Below, piece by piece: positions 34,872-44,675 of a stretch of DNA of 60,531 bases. Made by a program: the position numbers and the translations under genes. Origin of the DNA: an uncultured SAR86 cluster bacterium (GTDB lineage: Bacteria > Pseudomonadota > Gammaproteobacteria > Magnimaribacterales > D2472); assembly GCA_902515155.1 (NCBI GenBank), contig CABXTT010000004.1, positions 1-60,531 of the forward strand. The letters are read 5' to 3'. The notes beneath the pieces are model-generated. The model did not search any database. It was given only the letters and a program-made list of their open reading frames with translations, and had not been told where the DNA came from. The stretch's first letter is position 1; the number at the start of each line of letters is the position of its first letter.

Positions 34872-35732
34872 TTACTTCCAAAATTTAATTAATAAAGTTG
34901 GTACCTGAGATTTATATTTTTTATATTCATCTTGATCCCCCCACTGTTTGTCAGCTCTTGCTTCAAGCATCCTTACACCACTCACATAAACTAATAAAAG
35001 GTATGTAAATAATGGAGATATCAGTGTTATGTACTGAAGGCCCTGAAGTGAAGAAACAGAGATGACTGCTATACCAGTCCACAGAACAATCTCTCCAAAG
35101 AAATTCGGATGCCTTGATTTTGCCCATAGCCCTGTGGTGATGAATTTATTTCTATTTACAGGAACAGACCTAAACTTAGTTTTTTGATTATCGGCGATTA
35201 CCTCTAAAGAAAAACCTAATATAAATAACCCTATACCAAGATAAAAAAGTGAATTAACCACTACACCACTTTCAGATGAAATAGCTGTTAAGGCACACAT
35301 AGAACATAAGGAAACCCATAATCCTTGCAATGTCCATGTCATAAAAAACTGAGTTGATGAAGGTTTAATGCTTCTAAACCTTTTATCTTCACCATCTTTG
35401 TGGATTCTCATGAATAAAAAACTTCCAAGCCTAACAGCCCATAAAGTTATCAATAAAACTATGACTAAATTTGCTCCATTAGTTAAATTTGTAAAACTAT
35501 CAGAGGTTGAAGCAAGCGAATACCATATTACTGAGAGATAGGTAAGACTTCCTGTTAAGTCATAAAACTTTTCTGTTTGAAAAATATATGCCGGAATAAA
35601 CATAACCCATTGAATTATAAATGCTAGGCATATCACCTTCATGACTAAGTCGATTCCAGTTGCATATGCTATTGAAAAAGCAATAACAAAGGCAATTATT
35701 GAAATTATTATATTAGTTATTTTTGAAATCAT
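34872..35732 (-). CDS. DUF1295 / steroid 5-alpha-reductase-like membrane protein
   Basis: A 286-aa polytopic membrane protein with about seven hydrophobic helices. FMTWTLQGLWVSLCSM, the block NKFITTGLWAKSRHPNFFGE (cofactor-binding RHPNFFGE) and EARADKQWGDQDEYKKYKS toward the end match the DUF1295 family, related to isoprenylcysteine methyltransferases and steroid reductases. The substrate is unknown. ATG 35732 overlaps the M2 peptidase stop (ATGA), so it is translated right after it. Confidence 0.87.
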   Translation of the reverse strand: MISKITNIIISIIAFVIAFSIAYATGIDLVMKVICLAFIIQWVMFIPAYIFQTEKFYDLTGSLTYLSVIWYSLASTSDSFTNLTNGANLVIVLLITLWAVRLGSFLFMRIHKDGEDKRFRSIKPSSTQFFMTWTLQGLWVSLCSMCALTAISSESGVVVNSLFYLGIGLFILGFSLEVIADNQKTKFRSVPVNRNKFITTGLWAKSRHPNFFGEIVLWTGIAVISVSSLQGLQYITLISPLFTYLLLVYVSGVRMLEARADKQWGDQDEYKKYKSQVPTLLIKFWK

Positions 35733-37549
35733 TGATCCTCCCATCCACATGTTCTATTTTTATTTTGTTCATCAAGCCAATCTTTTAAAGGTCGATAATA
35801 ATTCATAACTGAACTACCACTCAAAGATCTTGAACCAGTAATCTTCTCAAAAGCATTTTGCCATGGCTCGCTTTGACCCATTGCCATTGTTGAAATAATT
35901 TTGTTTCCAGCATCTTTGTTTCCATATATTGAGCACTCATGAAGTGGTCCTGAGAATGAAATATCTTTGCAAAGTGATTCATGAAATTGATATTGCATAA
36001 TCCTAGCAAGATAATACCTTGTATAAGGTGTATTACCAGGAATATGATATTTTGCTCCTGGGTCAAAATAATTTTCTGATCTAGCTACAGGTGAAGAAAT
36101 ACCTTGATATGACTTTCTCATATCCCACCATGCTTCATTTAAATTTGATTCATCTATATCACCATCAAAAACACCAGATCTCCACTTATCTAACATTAAT
36201 GCCCACGGTATTATTACCACACCCTCAAGAGCTTGCTTCATTAATAAGCCTATAGAGTCTTCTTTTGCGATCTTTGCCTCATCTTCGGAAATGAAATCAA
36301 TTTTACTCAAATAATCTGGAGTAATGGATAAGGTTAATAAATCACCAAAGGCTTCATGGAAGCCATCATTAGCTCCCCCCTGAAATAAAGTTGGTAAATG
36401 ATTATAAGCTTGATAATAGAAAATATGGCCAAGCTCATGATGGATAGTAACGAAGTCTTCTTCATTTTTTTCTATACACATCTTAATTCTTAAATCATTA
36501 TTAGCAGGATCAAGATTCCATGCTGACGCGTGACAAACAACAGATCTATCTCTGGGTTTAACTAACAAGGATCTCTCCCAAAAAGTTGAGGGAAGTGGCT
36601 CAAAACCTATTGATAAAAAGAAATCTTCTGCATATTCAACCATTTCTTTTTCATCAATTTCTTTTTCTTTAATTATTTCAGTAACATTTATAGACCCATT
36701 ATTTTCTTTTCTGGTATAAACGAGGTCGAAGATATTAGACCAAGACTGCCCCCACATATTGCCTAAAAGATGTGCTGGAAGTGGCCCTTCAGGAGGAACA
36801 ATTTCATCACCATATTTTGAATTAAGTTTACTTCTTACGTGACAGTGTAAAGCTTCATATAAAGGCTTGACTTCATCCCAAACCCTATCAGTCTCATCAA
36901 GAAAATCTTTTGCCGGCATATCATATTTACTAAACCAAAGATCACTTAAACCCTCAAAACCTAAATCTCGTGATCCCTGATTACCAATATCTACCATTCT
37001 CATATACATTGGTTTCATAGGCTTACCAATTTCATGCCAACCAGACCATGCTTTTAATAATTTATCAGGATCTCTTGAGTTGTCTAATATTTCCTCAAAG
37101 CCCTCTAAGTCATAGCAAGTTCCATCTTCATAGCAATGCTTACCATTACCATACATAGCCTGAAGTTTTGTTGTTATTTCAGAAAGTTCTCCTGCAAGCG
37201 AGTCATTGAAAGGTGGAGGCATTACAAAAGAACTTTTTAAAAACTCTAATTTTCTTCTATTACTTGCACTAGTTTCAAGATTATTGAAGCTAGCAGCCTC
37301 TCTTGAACTTTCTAATGCCTTAAGAGTATACCTTTTTCCATAGTCTGCTAAGATTTTTTGAGAGTCATAGCCAATAAAATTTGATGCAATCCATGAAGCA
37401 GAACTTGCTATTGGTCCTTCAACTAAATTATCTTCCTCTACTAAATCTAAGAATATATCTAGATCCTCTGATGATTTTGTTTGTTCGCCACTTTGTGCGC
37501 AAGAAGTTACAATTGCACATATGGCAATTAATATAAATAATTTTTTCAT
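35729..37549 (-). CDS. M2 family zinc metallopeptidase (angiotensin-converting-enzyme-like), lipoprotein
   Basis: A 606-aa exported peptidyl-dipeptidase homologue. The N-terminus is a lipoprotein signal with lipobox VTSC (Cys17), so it should be membrane-anchored facing the periplasm. The zinc site is HHELGH (His371, His375) with a third ligand, Glu399, in NDGFHEAFGD; the family blocks LWFSKYDMPAKDF and YTRYYLARIMQYQFHESLC are present. It would remove dipeptides from the C-terminus of peptides. It is divergent from efp with only 41 bp between starts, and a DUF1295 gene follows. Confidence 0.93.
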   Translation of the reverse strand: MKKLFILIAICAIVTSCAQSGEQTKSSEDLDIFLDLVEEDNLVEGPIASSASWIASNFIGYDSQKILADYGKRYTLKALESSREAASFNNLETSASNRRKLEFLKSSFVMPPPFNDSLAGELSEITTKLQAMYGNGKHCYEDGTCYDLEGFEEILDNSRDPDKLLKAWSGWHEIGKPMKPMYMRMVDIGNQGSRDLGFEGLSDLWFSKYDMPAKDFLDETDRVWDEVKPLYEALHCHVRSKLNSKYGDEIVPPEGPLPAHLLGNMWGQSWSNIFDLVYTRKENNGSINVTEIIKEKEIDEKEMVEYAEDFFLSIGFEPLPSTFWERSLLVKPRDRSVVCHASAWNLDPANNDLRIKMCIEKNEEDFVTIHHELGHIFYYQAYNHLPTLFQGGANDGFHEAFGDLLTLSITPDYLSKIDFISEDEAKIAKEDSIGLLMKQALEGVVIIPWALMLDKWRSGVFDGDIDESNLNEAWWDMRKSYQGISSPVARSENYFDPGAKYHIPGNTPYTRYYLARIMQYQFHESLCKDISFSGPLHECSIYGNKDAGNKIISTMAMGQSEPWQNAFEKITGSRSLSGSSVMNYYRPLKDWLDEQNKNRTCGWEDQ

Positions 37550-37590
37550 TAAATTCCCTCAATTATAAAATAACATAAAAAATATTTAAT

Positions 37591-38154
37591 ATGAAAATTT
37601 CTACTAATCAATTTAAGAACGGAACTAAGTTACTTATAGATAACGCACCTTGCTCAATAGTTGAGCATGAGTTTCATAAGCCCGGTAAGGGCCAAGCAGT
37701 TATGCGAGTTAAGTATAAGAACCTACTTACCGGGAACACGAATGATAAAACTTTTAAATCTGGTGAGAGCGCAGAGACTGCTGATATAAATCATAAAGAT
37801 ATGGAATTTTTATATTCTGATGGAGAAAATTGGCATTTTATGGATTCAACTTCATACGAACAGATAGAAATTGGTTCCTCTGAGATCGGTGATGCAAAGA
37901 AATGGTTAGTTGGTCAAGAAACTTGCGAAATTATTTTATGGGACGATAGGCCAATATTAGTGGACCCTCCTGTGATAGTTGAGCTTCAAATTATCAATTC
38001 AGAGCCTGGGGTTAAAGGTGATACTGTTTCTGGTGCAACAAAACCAGCAGAACTTGAGACGGGTGTCACAATTCAAGTTCCACTTTTTGTTAATGAAGGT
38101 GAGATTGTAAAAGTTGATACTAGAGATGAAAGCTATGTTGGAAGAGCAAAATAA
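37591..38154 (+). CDS. efp: Elongation factor P
   Basis: A 187-aa three-domain factor that rescues ribosomes stalled on polyproline. The tip of domain I, EFHKPGKGQAVMRVKY, carries the lysine (about residue 33) that is beta-lysylated in EpmA/EpmB organisms; the modifying enzymes are not in the window. LLTGNTNDKTFKSGE and the closing IVKVDTRDESYVGRAK are typical. No Shine-Dalgarno is seen in the AT-rich 41 bp upstream. The argS ATG overlaps the stop by one base. Confidence 0.95.
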   Translation: MKISTNQFKNGTKLLIDNAPCSIVEHEFHKPGKGQAVMRVKYKNLLTGNTNDKTFKSGESAETADINHKDMEFLYSDGENWHFMDSTSYEQIEIGSSEIGDAKKWLVGQETCEIILWDDRPILVDPPVIVELQIINSEPGVKGDTVSGATKPAELETGVTIQVPLFVNEGEIVKVDTRDESYVGRAK

Positions 38155-39899
38155 TGATAAAAAGTATTAACAATCACATTGACAAATTTTTAGCATCTTT
38201 AGATGATATTGATGACAATCAGAAAGGTATAATTAAAAACAAATATGCTACAACAGTTACAGATGATTTAAAAAAAGGACACATAACAAGCAACGTTTGT
38301 ATGATTACTGCAAGTGTTGCGAATAAAAATCCTAAAGAATTAGCTGAAATCCTTACAAAAATGTTGAGTGACTCATCTGAATTTAAAACTGTTGAATCTG
38401 CGGGACCCGGATTTATAAATGTGACACTCCACCGAGCTGATTTTACTTCTGTGGTAAATGAAGTTAATAAAAATTTGATAAATTATGGGGAGTCTAGTAT
38501 TGGAAAGAGTAAATCAGTTCAAATAGAGTTTGTCTCTGCCAATCCAACAGGCCCATTACATGTTGGACATGGAAGAGGAGCGGCTTATGGTGATGCAATT
38601 GGTAGAATACTTTCATTGTCAGGATACAAGGTAGAAAAGGAATATTATATAAATGATGCTGGAAGACAAATTGATATTCTTACAACAAGTGTATTTATTA
38701 AAGTTTTTAAAAAACATTTTACTGATTTTTTCCCTACAAACGCATACAAAGGATCATACATAGAAGATATAGGAAGCATATTTATTGATAAAAATAATCC
38801 TGAATTATCTGTAGATGTGTCATTGCTTAAGGACGACCTTCCAATTGATGAAGAAAAAGAAATTGATGAACTAATTCTAAGAATTAAAAAAAATGAACCT
38901 TCTTTATGGCTTAACTTAAAAGATTTTGCACTTAATGAGGTTCTTACATCTATAAAAGATGATTTAAAACTTTTTAATGTTTCCTTTGATCAATGGTTTT
39001 ATGAGTCATCTTTGGGAGATGTAAGTGATAAAAATTCTCAAGTTGCTGCAGCTATAAATACGCTTAAAGACAAAGAATTAGCATACGAAGAAAAAGGTGC
39101 AATATGGCTAAATACTAGCTCAAGTGGCGATGATAAAAATCGAGTCTTAATAAGAGACGATGGCAGGGCTACATATTTTGCATCTGATGTTGCCTATCAT
39201 AAAGATAAAGTTGATAGAGGTTTTAACAAATTAATAAATGTATGGGGTGCAGATCATCACGGTTACATAAAAAGAATAGAGGCATCCTTGGATGGACTAG
39301 GTTTTGAAAAAGAAAAATTAAGTGTTCAACTAGTTCAATTTGCAAATTTATTTAAAGATGGAAAAAAAGTCAAAATGTCTACTAGATCAGGCGACTTCTA
39401 CTCATTAGCCGACTTGATAAAAGATATTGGAACTGATGCGGCCAGATTTTATTATTTATCAAAACAAGCTGATCAGCATCTTGATTTTGATTTAGATTTG
39501 GCAAAATCGGACACTAAAGAGAATATGTTCTATTACATTCAGTATGCTCATGCAAGAATCTGTTCACTAATTACAAAATATGAAGAAGAGTATTCTCAGT
39601 TACCTGAATCTGCTCAATCTATATCAAATGGGTCCTATAAATCTTGCGACAAACTAATTCATGAAATGAGTAAATATCCTAACGTTGTTGCAAGATCATG
39701 TAGTGCGCTTCAGCCACATTTAATAATTTTTTATCTGAAAGATTTTGCTCATACTTTTCATAGTTTTTATAATGATAATCATGTTCTTACAGAGTCAAAA
39801 GAAAACATTGATTCAATTATTTATTGCCTTTGTGGTGCAAAAACTGTCATTTCAAACGGGTTAGGCCTTTTGGGAATAAAGGCAATAGAAAAAATGTAA
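38154..39899 (+). CDS. argS: Arginyl-tRNA synthetase
   Basis: A 581-aa class I synthetase. The HIGH motif is in ANPTGPLHVGHGRGAAYGDA, the KMSK-like loop is KKVKMSTRSGDF, and the C-terminal anticodon-binding domain is complete (HARICSLI..., QPHLIIFYLKDFAHTFHSFY). The length is the usual 550-590 aa. It is followed by the SPOR-domain gene 5 bp later, the argS-SPOR pair seen in many gammaproteobacteria. Confidence 0.97.
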   Translation: MIKSINNHIDKFLASLDDIDDNQKGIIKNKYATTVTDDLKKGHITSNVCMITASVANKNPKELAEILTKMLSDSSEFKTVESAGPGFINVTLHRADFTSVVNEVNKNLINYGESSIGKSKSVQIEFVSANPTGPLHVGHGRGAAYGDAIGRILSLSGYKVEKEYYINDAGRQIDILTTSVFIKVFKKHFTDFFPTNAYKGSYIEDIGSIFIDKNNPELSVDVSLLKDDLPIDEEKEIDELILRIKKNEPSLWLNLKDFALNEVLTSIKDDLKLFNVSFDQWFYESSLGDVSDKNSQVAAAINTLKDKELAYEEKGAIWLNTSSSGDDKNRVLIRDDGRATYFASDVAYHKDKVDRGFNKLINVWGADHHGYIKRIEASLDGLGFEKEKLSVQLVQFANLFKDGKKVKMSTRSGDFYSLADLIKDIGTDAARFYYLSKQADQHLDFDLDLAKSDTKENMFYYIQYAHARICSLITKYEEEYSQLPESAQSISNGSYKSCDKLIHEMSKYPNVVARSCSALQPHLIIFYLKDFAHTFHSFYNDNHVLTESKENIDSIIYCLCGAKTVISNGLGLLGIKAIEKM

Positions 39900-39904
39900 T
39901 ATTT

Positions 39905-40438
39905 ATGAAAGATTATGCAAATAAAAAATCATTAAATAGAAGGAGTGTTAAATCTAGAAAAAAAGTTTACGGAGCAAAGAAAAAAAGTATTCAAGTGATC
40001 TCTTCAAGAATACTGTTGGGATTATTTATATTTTCTTTATCATTAGCTGCTATATCATTTTTTTATTTTGAAACTGACGTTGAAAATATTGAGTCTAGAA
40101 ATGAATTAAATAACATCACTATAGACTTTCCTTCTTCTTTACTTGAAGGCTCTGTATTAATTGAGTCATCTTCAGAAGATAGATTTTTGTTTTGTGAATA
40201 TTTTGTTCAAATTGGAGCCTACGGTAATAAAAAGTATGCGTACGAAGCAAAAGAAATTTTAGAAGATATTAAACTAATATCTATTAACGAAATATACAGT
40301 AGCTCTGATCCTGGTAAAAAGTTGCATAGCGTTTTAAGTGGTCCCTATGCCAATCGCTCGGCTGCTAATAATTCAAAAGAAGTAATAACTAAAAAAGGGT
40401 TTGAGCCTAGATTAAGGACACTATGCAAAGAGAAATAG
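39905..40438 (+). CDS. SPOR-domain cell-envelope protein
   Basis: A 177-aa single-pass inner-membrane protein: a basic cytoplasmic N-terminus (RRSVKSRKKVYGAKKK), one transmembrane helix (about residues 31-50, ISSRILLGLFIFSLSLAAIS) and a periplasmic SPOR domain at the end (FVQIGAYGNKKYAYEAKEIL ... HSVLSGPYANRSAAN). SPOR domains bind denuded septal peptidoglycan, so a role in cell division (FtsN-like or DedD-like) is likely. I chose ATG 39905; the frame open to 39824 lies inside argS. Confidence 0.88.
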   Translation: MKDYANKKSLNRRSVKSRKKVYGAKKKSIQVISSRILLGLFIFSLSLAAISFFYFETDVENIESRNELNNITIDFPSSLLEGSVLIESSSEDRFLFCEYFVQIGAYGNKKYAYEAKEILEDIKLISINEIYSSSDPGKKLHSVLSGPYANRSAANNSKEVITKKGFEPRLRTLCKEK

Positions 40439-41100
40439 AAAAAAATATAAATCTTTTAAAATCTAGGATTGAACAGGTATCTCAAAACTCAGAAAAGAGC
40501 ATAAGTGAAATAGGTATTATTGCGGTTTCAAAGAAAAAAAGTTTGGAGCACATTAAAACAGCTTTTAATTTAGGGCTCAAAGATTTTGGAGAGAATTATG
40601 CTCAAGAACTTCAAAAAAAATCTGAGGAGCTTCAAAATTTAAAAATAATATGGCATTTTATTGGACCAATTCAGTCAAATAAAATTAAGACTATAGCAAA
40701 GCATGCGAATTGGATTCATTCCCTTGATAGGAATTCAATTGTGGATAAATTAAATAGGGAATGTAAGTCATTAGATAAAGTTATAAATGGATGCATACAA
40801 GTAAACATTTCTGAAGAGTCTTCTAAAAGTGGCATCGATTCATCAGAACTTATGAGTTTTGCAAATCACGTTGATTCTATGGAAAATATTAATTTAAAAG
40901 GCATAATGGTTCTCCCAAAAATCACAGGAGACTCAAAAGAGGAAATGAGAAGATCAAAAGAACTTCATGAAGAATTAATGAGTGTTTATCCAAATGCTAA
41001 TTACTTATCAATGGGAACAACTTCTGATTTTGAATCTGCGATTCAGTTTGGATCAAACTTAATTAGAGTTGGAGAGCTCATATTTGGAAAAAGGTTATGA
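40423..41100 (+). CDS. yggS: Pyridoxal-phosphate homeostasis protein YggS
   Basis: A 225-aa PLP-binding barrel protein (YBL036c/PROSC family). PLP lysine in IIAVSKKKSLEHIKTAF, then FGENYAQELQKK, WHFIGPIQSNKIKTIA and the phosphate-binding end LSMGTTSDFESAIQFGSNLI. It buffers free PLP and affects amino acid metabolism. It overlaps the SPOR gene by 16 bp and proC by 4 bp; yggS-proC-yggT is a conserved gene string. Confidence 0.95.
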   Translation: MQREIEKNINLLKSRIEQVSQNSEKSISEIGIIAVSKKKSLEHIKTAFNLGLKDFGENYAQELQKKSEELQNLKIIWHFIGPIQSNKIKTIAKHANWIHSLDRNSIVDKLNRECKSLDKVINGCIQVNISEESSKSGIDSSELMSFANHVDSMENINLKGIMVLPKITGDSKEEMRRSKELHEELMSVYPNANYLSMGTTSDFESAIQFGSNLIRVGELIFGKRL

Positions 41101-41888
41101 AAAAAGTAGTATTCTTTGGGGCTGGTAATATTGCTCAAGCCTTAATAGCAGGAATGATTTCTAGTGGCTTTAATAAAAAAGATATTTTATTTGTAGACAG
41201 GAATATTAAGAATAAAAATATCATGAAGAAAGCTAGTATTAAAGAATACTCTTTTAAAAAAAATAGAAGTAATTGCCTATTCTTTTTGGCTGTTAAGCCC
41301 AAAGATGCCTTAAATGCTTTCAAAGAAATATGTGAAGAATATAAAAAGCCTACGATTGTTTCTTTGGTTGCAGGCATTAAATCAAAAAAATATCTTTCTA
41401 TATCAAAAGATATTCAATTCATTAGAGCTATGCCAAATACTCCATCTGAATTTAATAAAGGTATAACTGCTATTTATAACGTCTCTGGCTCCTTAGCAAC
41501 TCTAAAAAAAGTAAGAGCTTTGTTAAACAGAGTCGGAATTACTCTTGAGCTAGATAAAGAAACTAAGATGAATGACTTTACTGGTTTAATTGGAAGTGGT
41601 CCTGCCTATTTCTTTTATCTACTAAAGATTTATGAAAAAAGAATCTTAAAACTTTGCAATGGCGATACAAAGCAAAGAGATAAGATTTTAGGAAATTTGA
41701 TGGAAGGTGTTGGGATTGCATCAAAAAATAATAAAGGTATGGATGAATTAATATCTGCTGTTGCATCCAAAAAAGGTACTACAGAAGCAGGATTAAAAAG
41801 CTTTAAGTCTTCAAAAATACTTAATTCCTTTGAGAAAGGTATCATTGCTGCAGTAAACAGATCAAAAGAGATTTCAAATGAGTTCTAA
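41097..41888 (+). CDS. proC: Pyrroline-5-carboxylate reductase
   Basis: A 263-aa NAD(P)H enzyme for the last step of proline synthesis. Rossmann loop FFGAGNIAQALIAGM (residues 5-19), FIRAMPNTPSEFNKGITAIY, and the catalytic/dimer block LIGSGPAYFFYLL are all there, with the SKKGTTEAGLKSF signature near the end. It overlaps yggS and yggT. Confidence 0.96.
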   Translation: MKKVVFFGAGNIAQALIAGMISSGFNKKDILFVDRNIKNKNIMKKASIKEYSFKKNRSNCLFFLAVKPKDALNAFKEICEEYKKPTIVSLVAGIKSKKYLSISKDIQFIRAMPNTPSEFNKGITAIYNVSGSLATLKKVRALLNRVGITLELDKETKMNDFTGLIGSGPAYFFYLLKIYEKRILKLCNGDTKQRDKILGNLMEGVGIASKNNKGMDELISAVASKKGTTEAGLKSFKSSKILNSFEKGIIAAVNRSKEISNEF

Positions 41889-42402
41889 TTCACTGCAATT
41901 TATTAGTTTAGGACTAGGTGCAGGAAGTTACGCATTTATATTATTATTTATTTTTAACCTTTTTAAAGTTGATTACTTCAATCCTGTTGTGAAAGCATTT
42001 GTAAACTTTTACAAACCTATATCTAAAATCTCTATTTTTAAAAATCAGCTTTATATGATTTTTTCAATTGCTGTGCTTTTAAAGTTTTCAGGGTTTTATC
42101 TTCTTTATTCTGCTCAATATGACGAAATAACCCTAGGTTTAATAGCGATTATTGAGACTGTAAGTACTTTTGTAAGAATTATTTTCTTTACTATAATTGG
42201 TTCTGTTATTTTAAGTTGGGTTTCGCCAAATAATCCAAATCCTCTTTTGAAATTAGTTGAAGAAATTTCTTCAAAAGTAATGAGTCCGATTAGGAATTTT
42301 ATACCATCATTTGGAGGGCTTGATATTTCACCCATTTTTGCACTAATTCTAATTAGGCAAATTGAAATATTATTAACAAGCATAATAAGATTATTAATAT
42401 GA
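41878..42402 (+). CDS. yggT: YggT family membrane protein
   Basis: A 174-aa inner-membrane protein built of two similar halves, as in the family. The second half carries the diagnostic ILSWVSPNNPNPLLKLVEEI followed by SPIRNFIPSFGGLDISPIFA. The first half, with FNPVVKAFVNFYKPISK, shows the same pattern in weaker form. YggT proteins are linked to osmotic stress and membrane processes, but their activity is not established. It overlaps proC by 11 bp and metX by 4 bp. Confidence 0.92.
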   Translation: MSSNSLQFISLGLGAGSYAFILLFIFNLFKVDYFNPVVKAFVNFYKPISKISIFKNQLYMIFSIAVLLKFSGFYLLYSAQYDEITLGLIAIIETVSTFVRIIFFTIIGSVILSWVSPNNPNPLLKLVEEISSKVMSPIRNFIPSFGGLDISPIFALILIRQIEILLTSIIRLLI

Positions 42403-43493
42403 AAACTGAAAGAAATTTAATCCACTTTGAATCTGGTATAGATTTAGAGTCAGGATCAAGGCTCAATAAGTTTGATCTTATGGTTGAAACTTACGGTAAC
42501 TTAAATAAGGATAAATCTAATGGGATTCTAATTTGTCATGCTTTTTCTGGAAATCATCATGCAGCAGGAAAGTTTTCTGCTGATGACTCAATTGGCTGGT
42601 GGGATCAAATAATTGGTCCTGGTAAATCTATTGATACAAATAAATACTTTGTTGTATGCTCAAATAATCTTGGTGGATGTTCGGGATCAACTGGACCATC
42701 TAGTGTCAATCCTGATACTGGAGAAATTTATGGCAAAGATTTTCCAATAGTATCTGTTGAAGATTGGGTTCAATCACAAAAAATGCTTACAGATTATTTA
42801 AATATAGAAAAATGGCATCTAGTTGTCGGAGGCAGTATTGGAGGTATGCAGGCTCTTCAATGGTCGATTGCATTCCCTGATAGTCTCAAAAAAGCTGGTA
42901 TCTTTGCGGCAGCTGCTAAGTCGAGCACTCAAAATATAGCTATGAATGAGGTTGCTAGAGAATCTATAAGAAAAGATAAAGATTTTCATGGAGGAGATTA
43001 CTATAAACATAATGTGAAACCCAAAAATGGATTAAAAACAGCTCGAATGCTTGGTCACATAACATATCTATCTGAAAAACATATGGACCATAAATTTGGA
43101 AGAAAGTTTCAAGATGAAGAATCAAGAGTAGCTGGTGATGTTGACTATCAAGTTGAAAATTATCTTCAATATAAGGGCGAAAAATTTTCAGATTTATTTG
43201 ATGCTAATTCATACATATTGATGACAAAAGCTATGGATGATTATGACGCTTCTGAGGGAAATAGTGGTGACTTAGAAAAAACATTATCATCCATCAAGGC
43301 GAAACTTCTAGTTATTGGATTTGAGAGCGATTGGCTTTATCCCCCTCAAAGAAGTAAAGAAATTCAACTTGCAGCCATGAATGTAAATGTTGAATGCTCT
43401 TGCCTAATTCTCTATGGCAAACAAGGTCATGATAGTTTTCTTTTTGCTTCAAAAAGGTATGAAAAGATTATTAAATCTTTTATTGAGTCATAA
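42399..43493 (+). CDS. metX: Homoserine O-acyltransferase (MetX)
   Basis: A 364-aa alpha/beta-hydrolase-fold transferase that acylates homoserine for methionine synthesis. Visible blocks are LICHAFSGNHHAAG, VVCSNNLGGCSGSTGPSS, the nucleophile elbow VVGGSIGGMQALQW and the acid/histidine part FESDWLYPP and GKQGHDSFLF. Whether it uses acetyl- or succinyl-CoA cannot be safely read. metW follows with a one-base overlap, the pairing known for MetX in proteobacteria. No SAM riboswitch precedes it; it sits inside the operon. Confidence 0.94.
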   Translation: MKTERNLIHFESGIDLESGSRLNKFDLMVETYGNLNKDKSNGILICHAFSGNHHAAGKFSADDSIGWWDQIIGPGKSIDTNKYFVVCSNNLGGCSGSTGPSSVNPDTGEIYGKDFPIVSVEDWVQSQKMLTDYLNIEKWHLVVGGSIGGMQALQWSIAFPDSLKKAGIFAAAAKSSTQNIAMNEVARESIRKDKDFHGGDYYKHNVKPKNGLKTARMLGHITYLSEKHMDHKFGRKFQDEESRVAGDVDYQVENYLQYKGEKFSDLFDANSYILMTKAMDDYDASEGNSGDLEKTLSSIKAKLLVIGFESDWLYPPQRSKEIQLAAMNVNVECSCLILYGKQGHDSFLFASKRYEKIIKSFIES

Positions 43494-44086
43494 TGAATAT
43501 TTCACTAACAAAAATTATTGAGTCCTGGATAACAGATAATTCTAAAGTTATTGATTTTGGTTGTGGTGATGGATCATTGCTTCAATTCTTAATAGATAAT
43601 AAGAATGTAAATGGGTACGGTGTTGAAATAGACCATGAAAAAATTCAACAATGTGTAGAAAAAGGCCTATCAGTTATAGAGCAAGATATTGATGAAGGTA
43701 TTCAAGATTTTGTATCCTCAAATTTTGATTTTGCAATAATGGCAAGCTCGATACAATGCTTAAAAAATCCTCATATAGCTCTTGGAAGGATGCTTGATCT
43801 ATCAAAGCAATGTGTTGTAACCTTGCCAAACCTTGGATATTGGAGATGCAGATTAAATCTTTTATCAGGAAAAATGCCAGTTACTCCAAATCTTCCCTCA
43901 AGTTGGTATGAGACAGATAACTTGCATTTATGCACAATAAAAGATTTTGAAAAGCTTTGTGCTGATGAGGGCTTTGTTGTAAATAAAAAAATCTTTTTAA
44001 ATGGTCAAGGCAAAAAAGGTACCTTGGCATCACTATTTCCAAATATCTTTTCTTCTGAAGGGGTTTATTTACTTGAAAGAAAATAA
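43493..44086 (+). CDS. metW: MetW methyltransferase-like partner of MetX
   Basis: A 197-aa class I methyltransferase fold: SAM-type glycine loop VIDFGCGDGSLLQFL (residues about 19-33), YGVEIDHEKIQQCVEKG, and the MetW blocks DFAIMASSIQCLKNPHIAL and YWRCRLNLLSGKMPVTP, ending in WYETDNLHLCTIKDFE. MetW is needed with MetX for homoserine acylation in several proteobacteria. Overlaps metX by one base. Confidence 0.94.
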   Translation: MNISLTKIIESWITDNSKVIDFGCGDGSLLQFLIDNKNVNGYGVEIDHEKIQQCVEKGLSVIEQDIDEGIQDFVSSNFDFAIMASSIQCLKNPHIALGRMLDLSKQCVVTLPNLGYWRCRLNLLSGKMPVTPNLPSSWYETDNLHLCTIKDFEKLCADEGFVVNKKIFLNGQGKKGTLASLFPNIFSSEGVYLLERK

Positions 44087-44675
44087 AAAAATTCTATTAG
44101 CTACTTCAAATAAGGGGAAGTTAGAGGAATTTCAGATGATTTTTAGTAATTATGAAATTATCTCTCAAGCTGACCTTGGTATTGATGATGCCGTTGAAGA
44201 TGGCCTTACTTTTTTTGAAAATGCATTAAAAAAAGCTAGGCATGGAGCAAAACAATCTGGTCTGTTTACTGTTGCTGATGATTCAGGCCTTGTAGTTCCA
44301 AAATTAAACTTTGAACCAGGGATATATTCTGCAAGATATGCAGGAGAAAATTCTTCAGACCTAGATAATAGAAAGAAAATAATCGATAAGTTAAATAATA
44401 TAAATTCAGCATCACTTTCAGCCTACTATGTTTGTGTTCTGATTGGTATTAGGTCATATGAAGACCCTATGCCAATTTATACTAGCGGTAAAATTCATGG
44501 GAAGGTTTCTATAGAAAGCTCTGGAACAGGTGGCTTTGGATATGATCAGATCTTTTATCCAGACAGCTTGAATGTTTCTATGGCCTCAATTGAAGCTGAA
44601 CTAAAAAATACTATAAGCCACAGAGCAATTGCTGCACAGTTACTTCTTAAAGAACTTGAAAAACTTAAATCCTAA
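44073..44675 (+). CDS. rdgB: XTP/dITP diphosphatase (non-canonical purine NTP pyrophosphatase)
   Basis: A 200-aa house-cleaning enzyme that removes ITP, XTP and their deoxy forms. KILLATSNKGKLEEFQMIF at the N-terminus, TFFENALKKARHGAK, the VADDSGLVVPKL metal site and GTGGFGYDQIFYP are RdgB motifs. The start is probably TTG 44073, with GAAGGGG (44057-44063) as ribosome site; that gives the usual family length, while the longer frame begins in metW. It overlaps hemW by 20 bp if that starts at 44656. Confidence 0.93.
   Translation: MKENKKILLATSNKGKLEEFQMIFSNYEIISQADLGIDDAVEDGLTFFENALKKARHGAKQSGLFTVADDSGLVVPKLNFEPGIYSARYAGENSSDLDNRKKIIDKLNNINSASLSAYYVCVLIGIRSYEDPMPIYTSGKIHGKVSIESSGTGGFGYDQIFYPDSLNVSMASIEAELKNTISHRAIAAQLLLKELEKLKS

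Noticed and set aside
42380..42400. Possible SAM riboswitch before metX
   Set aside because: metX overlaps yggT by 4 bp, so no leader exists.
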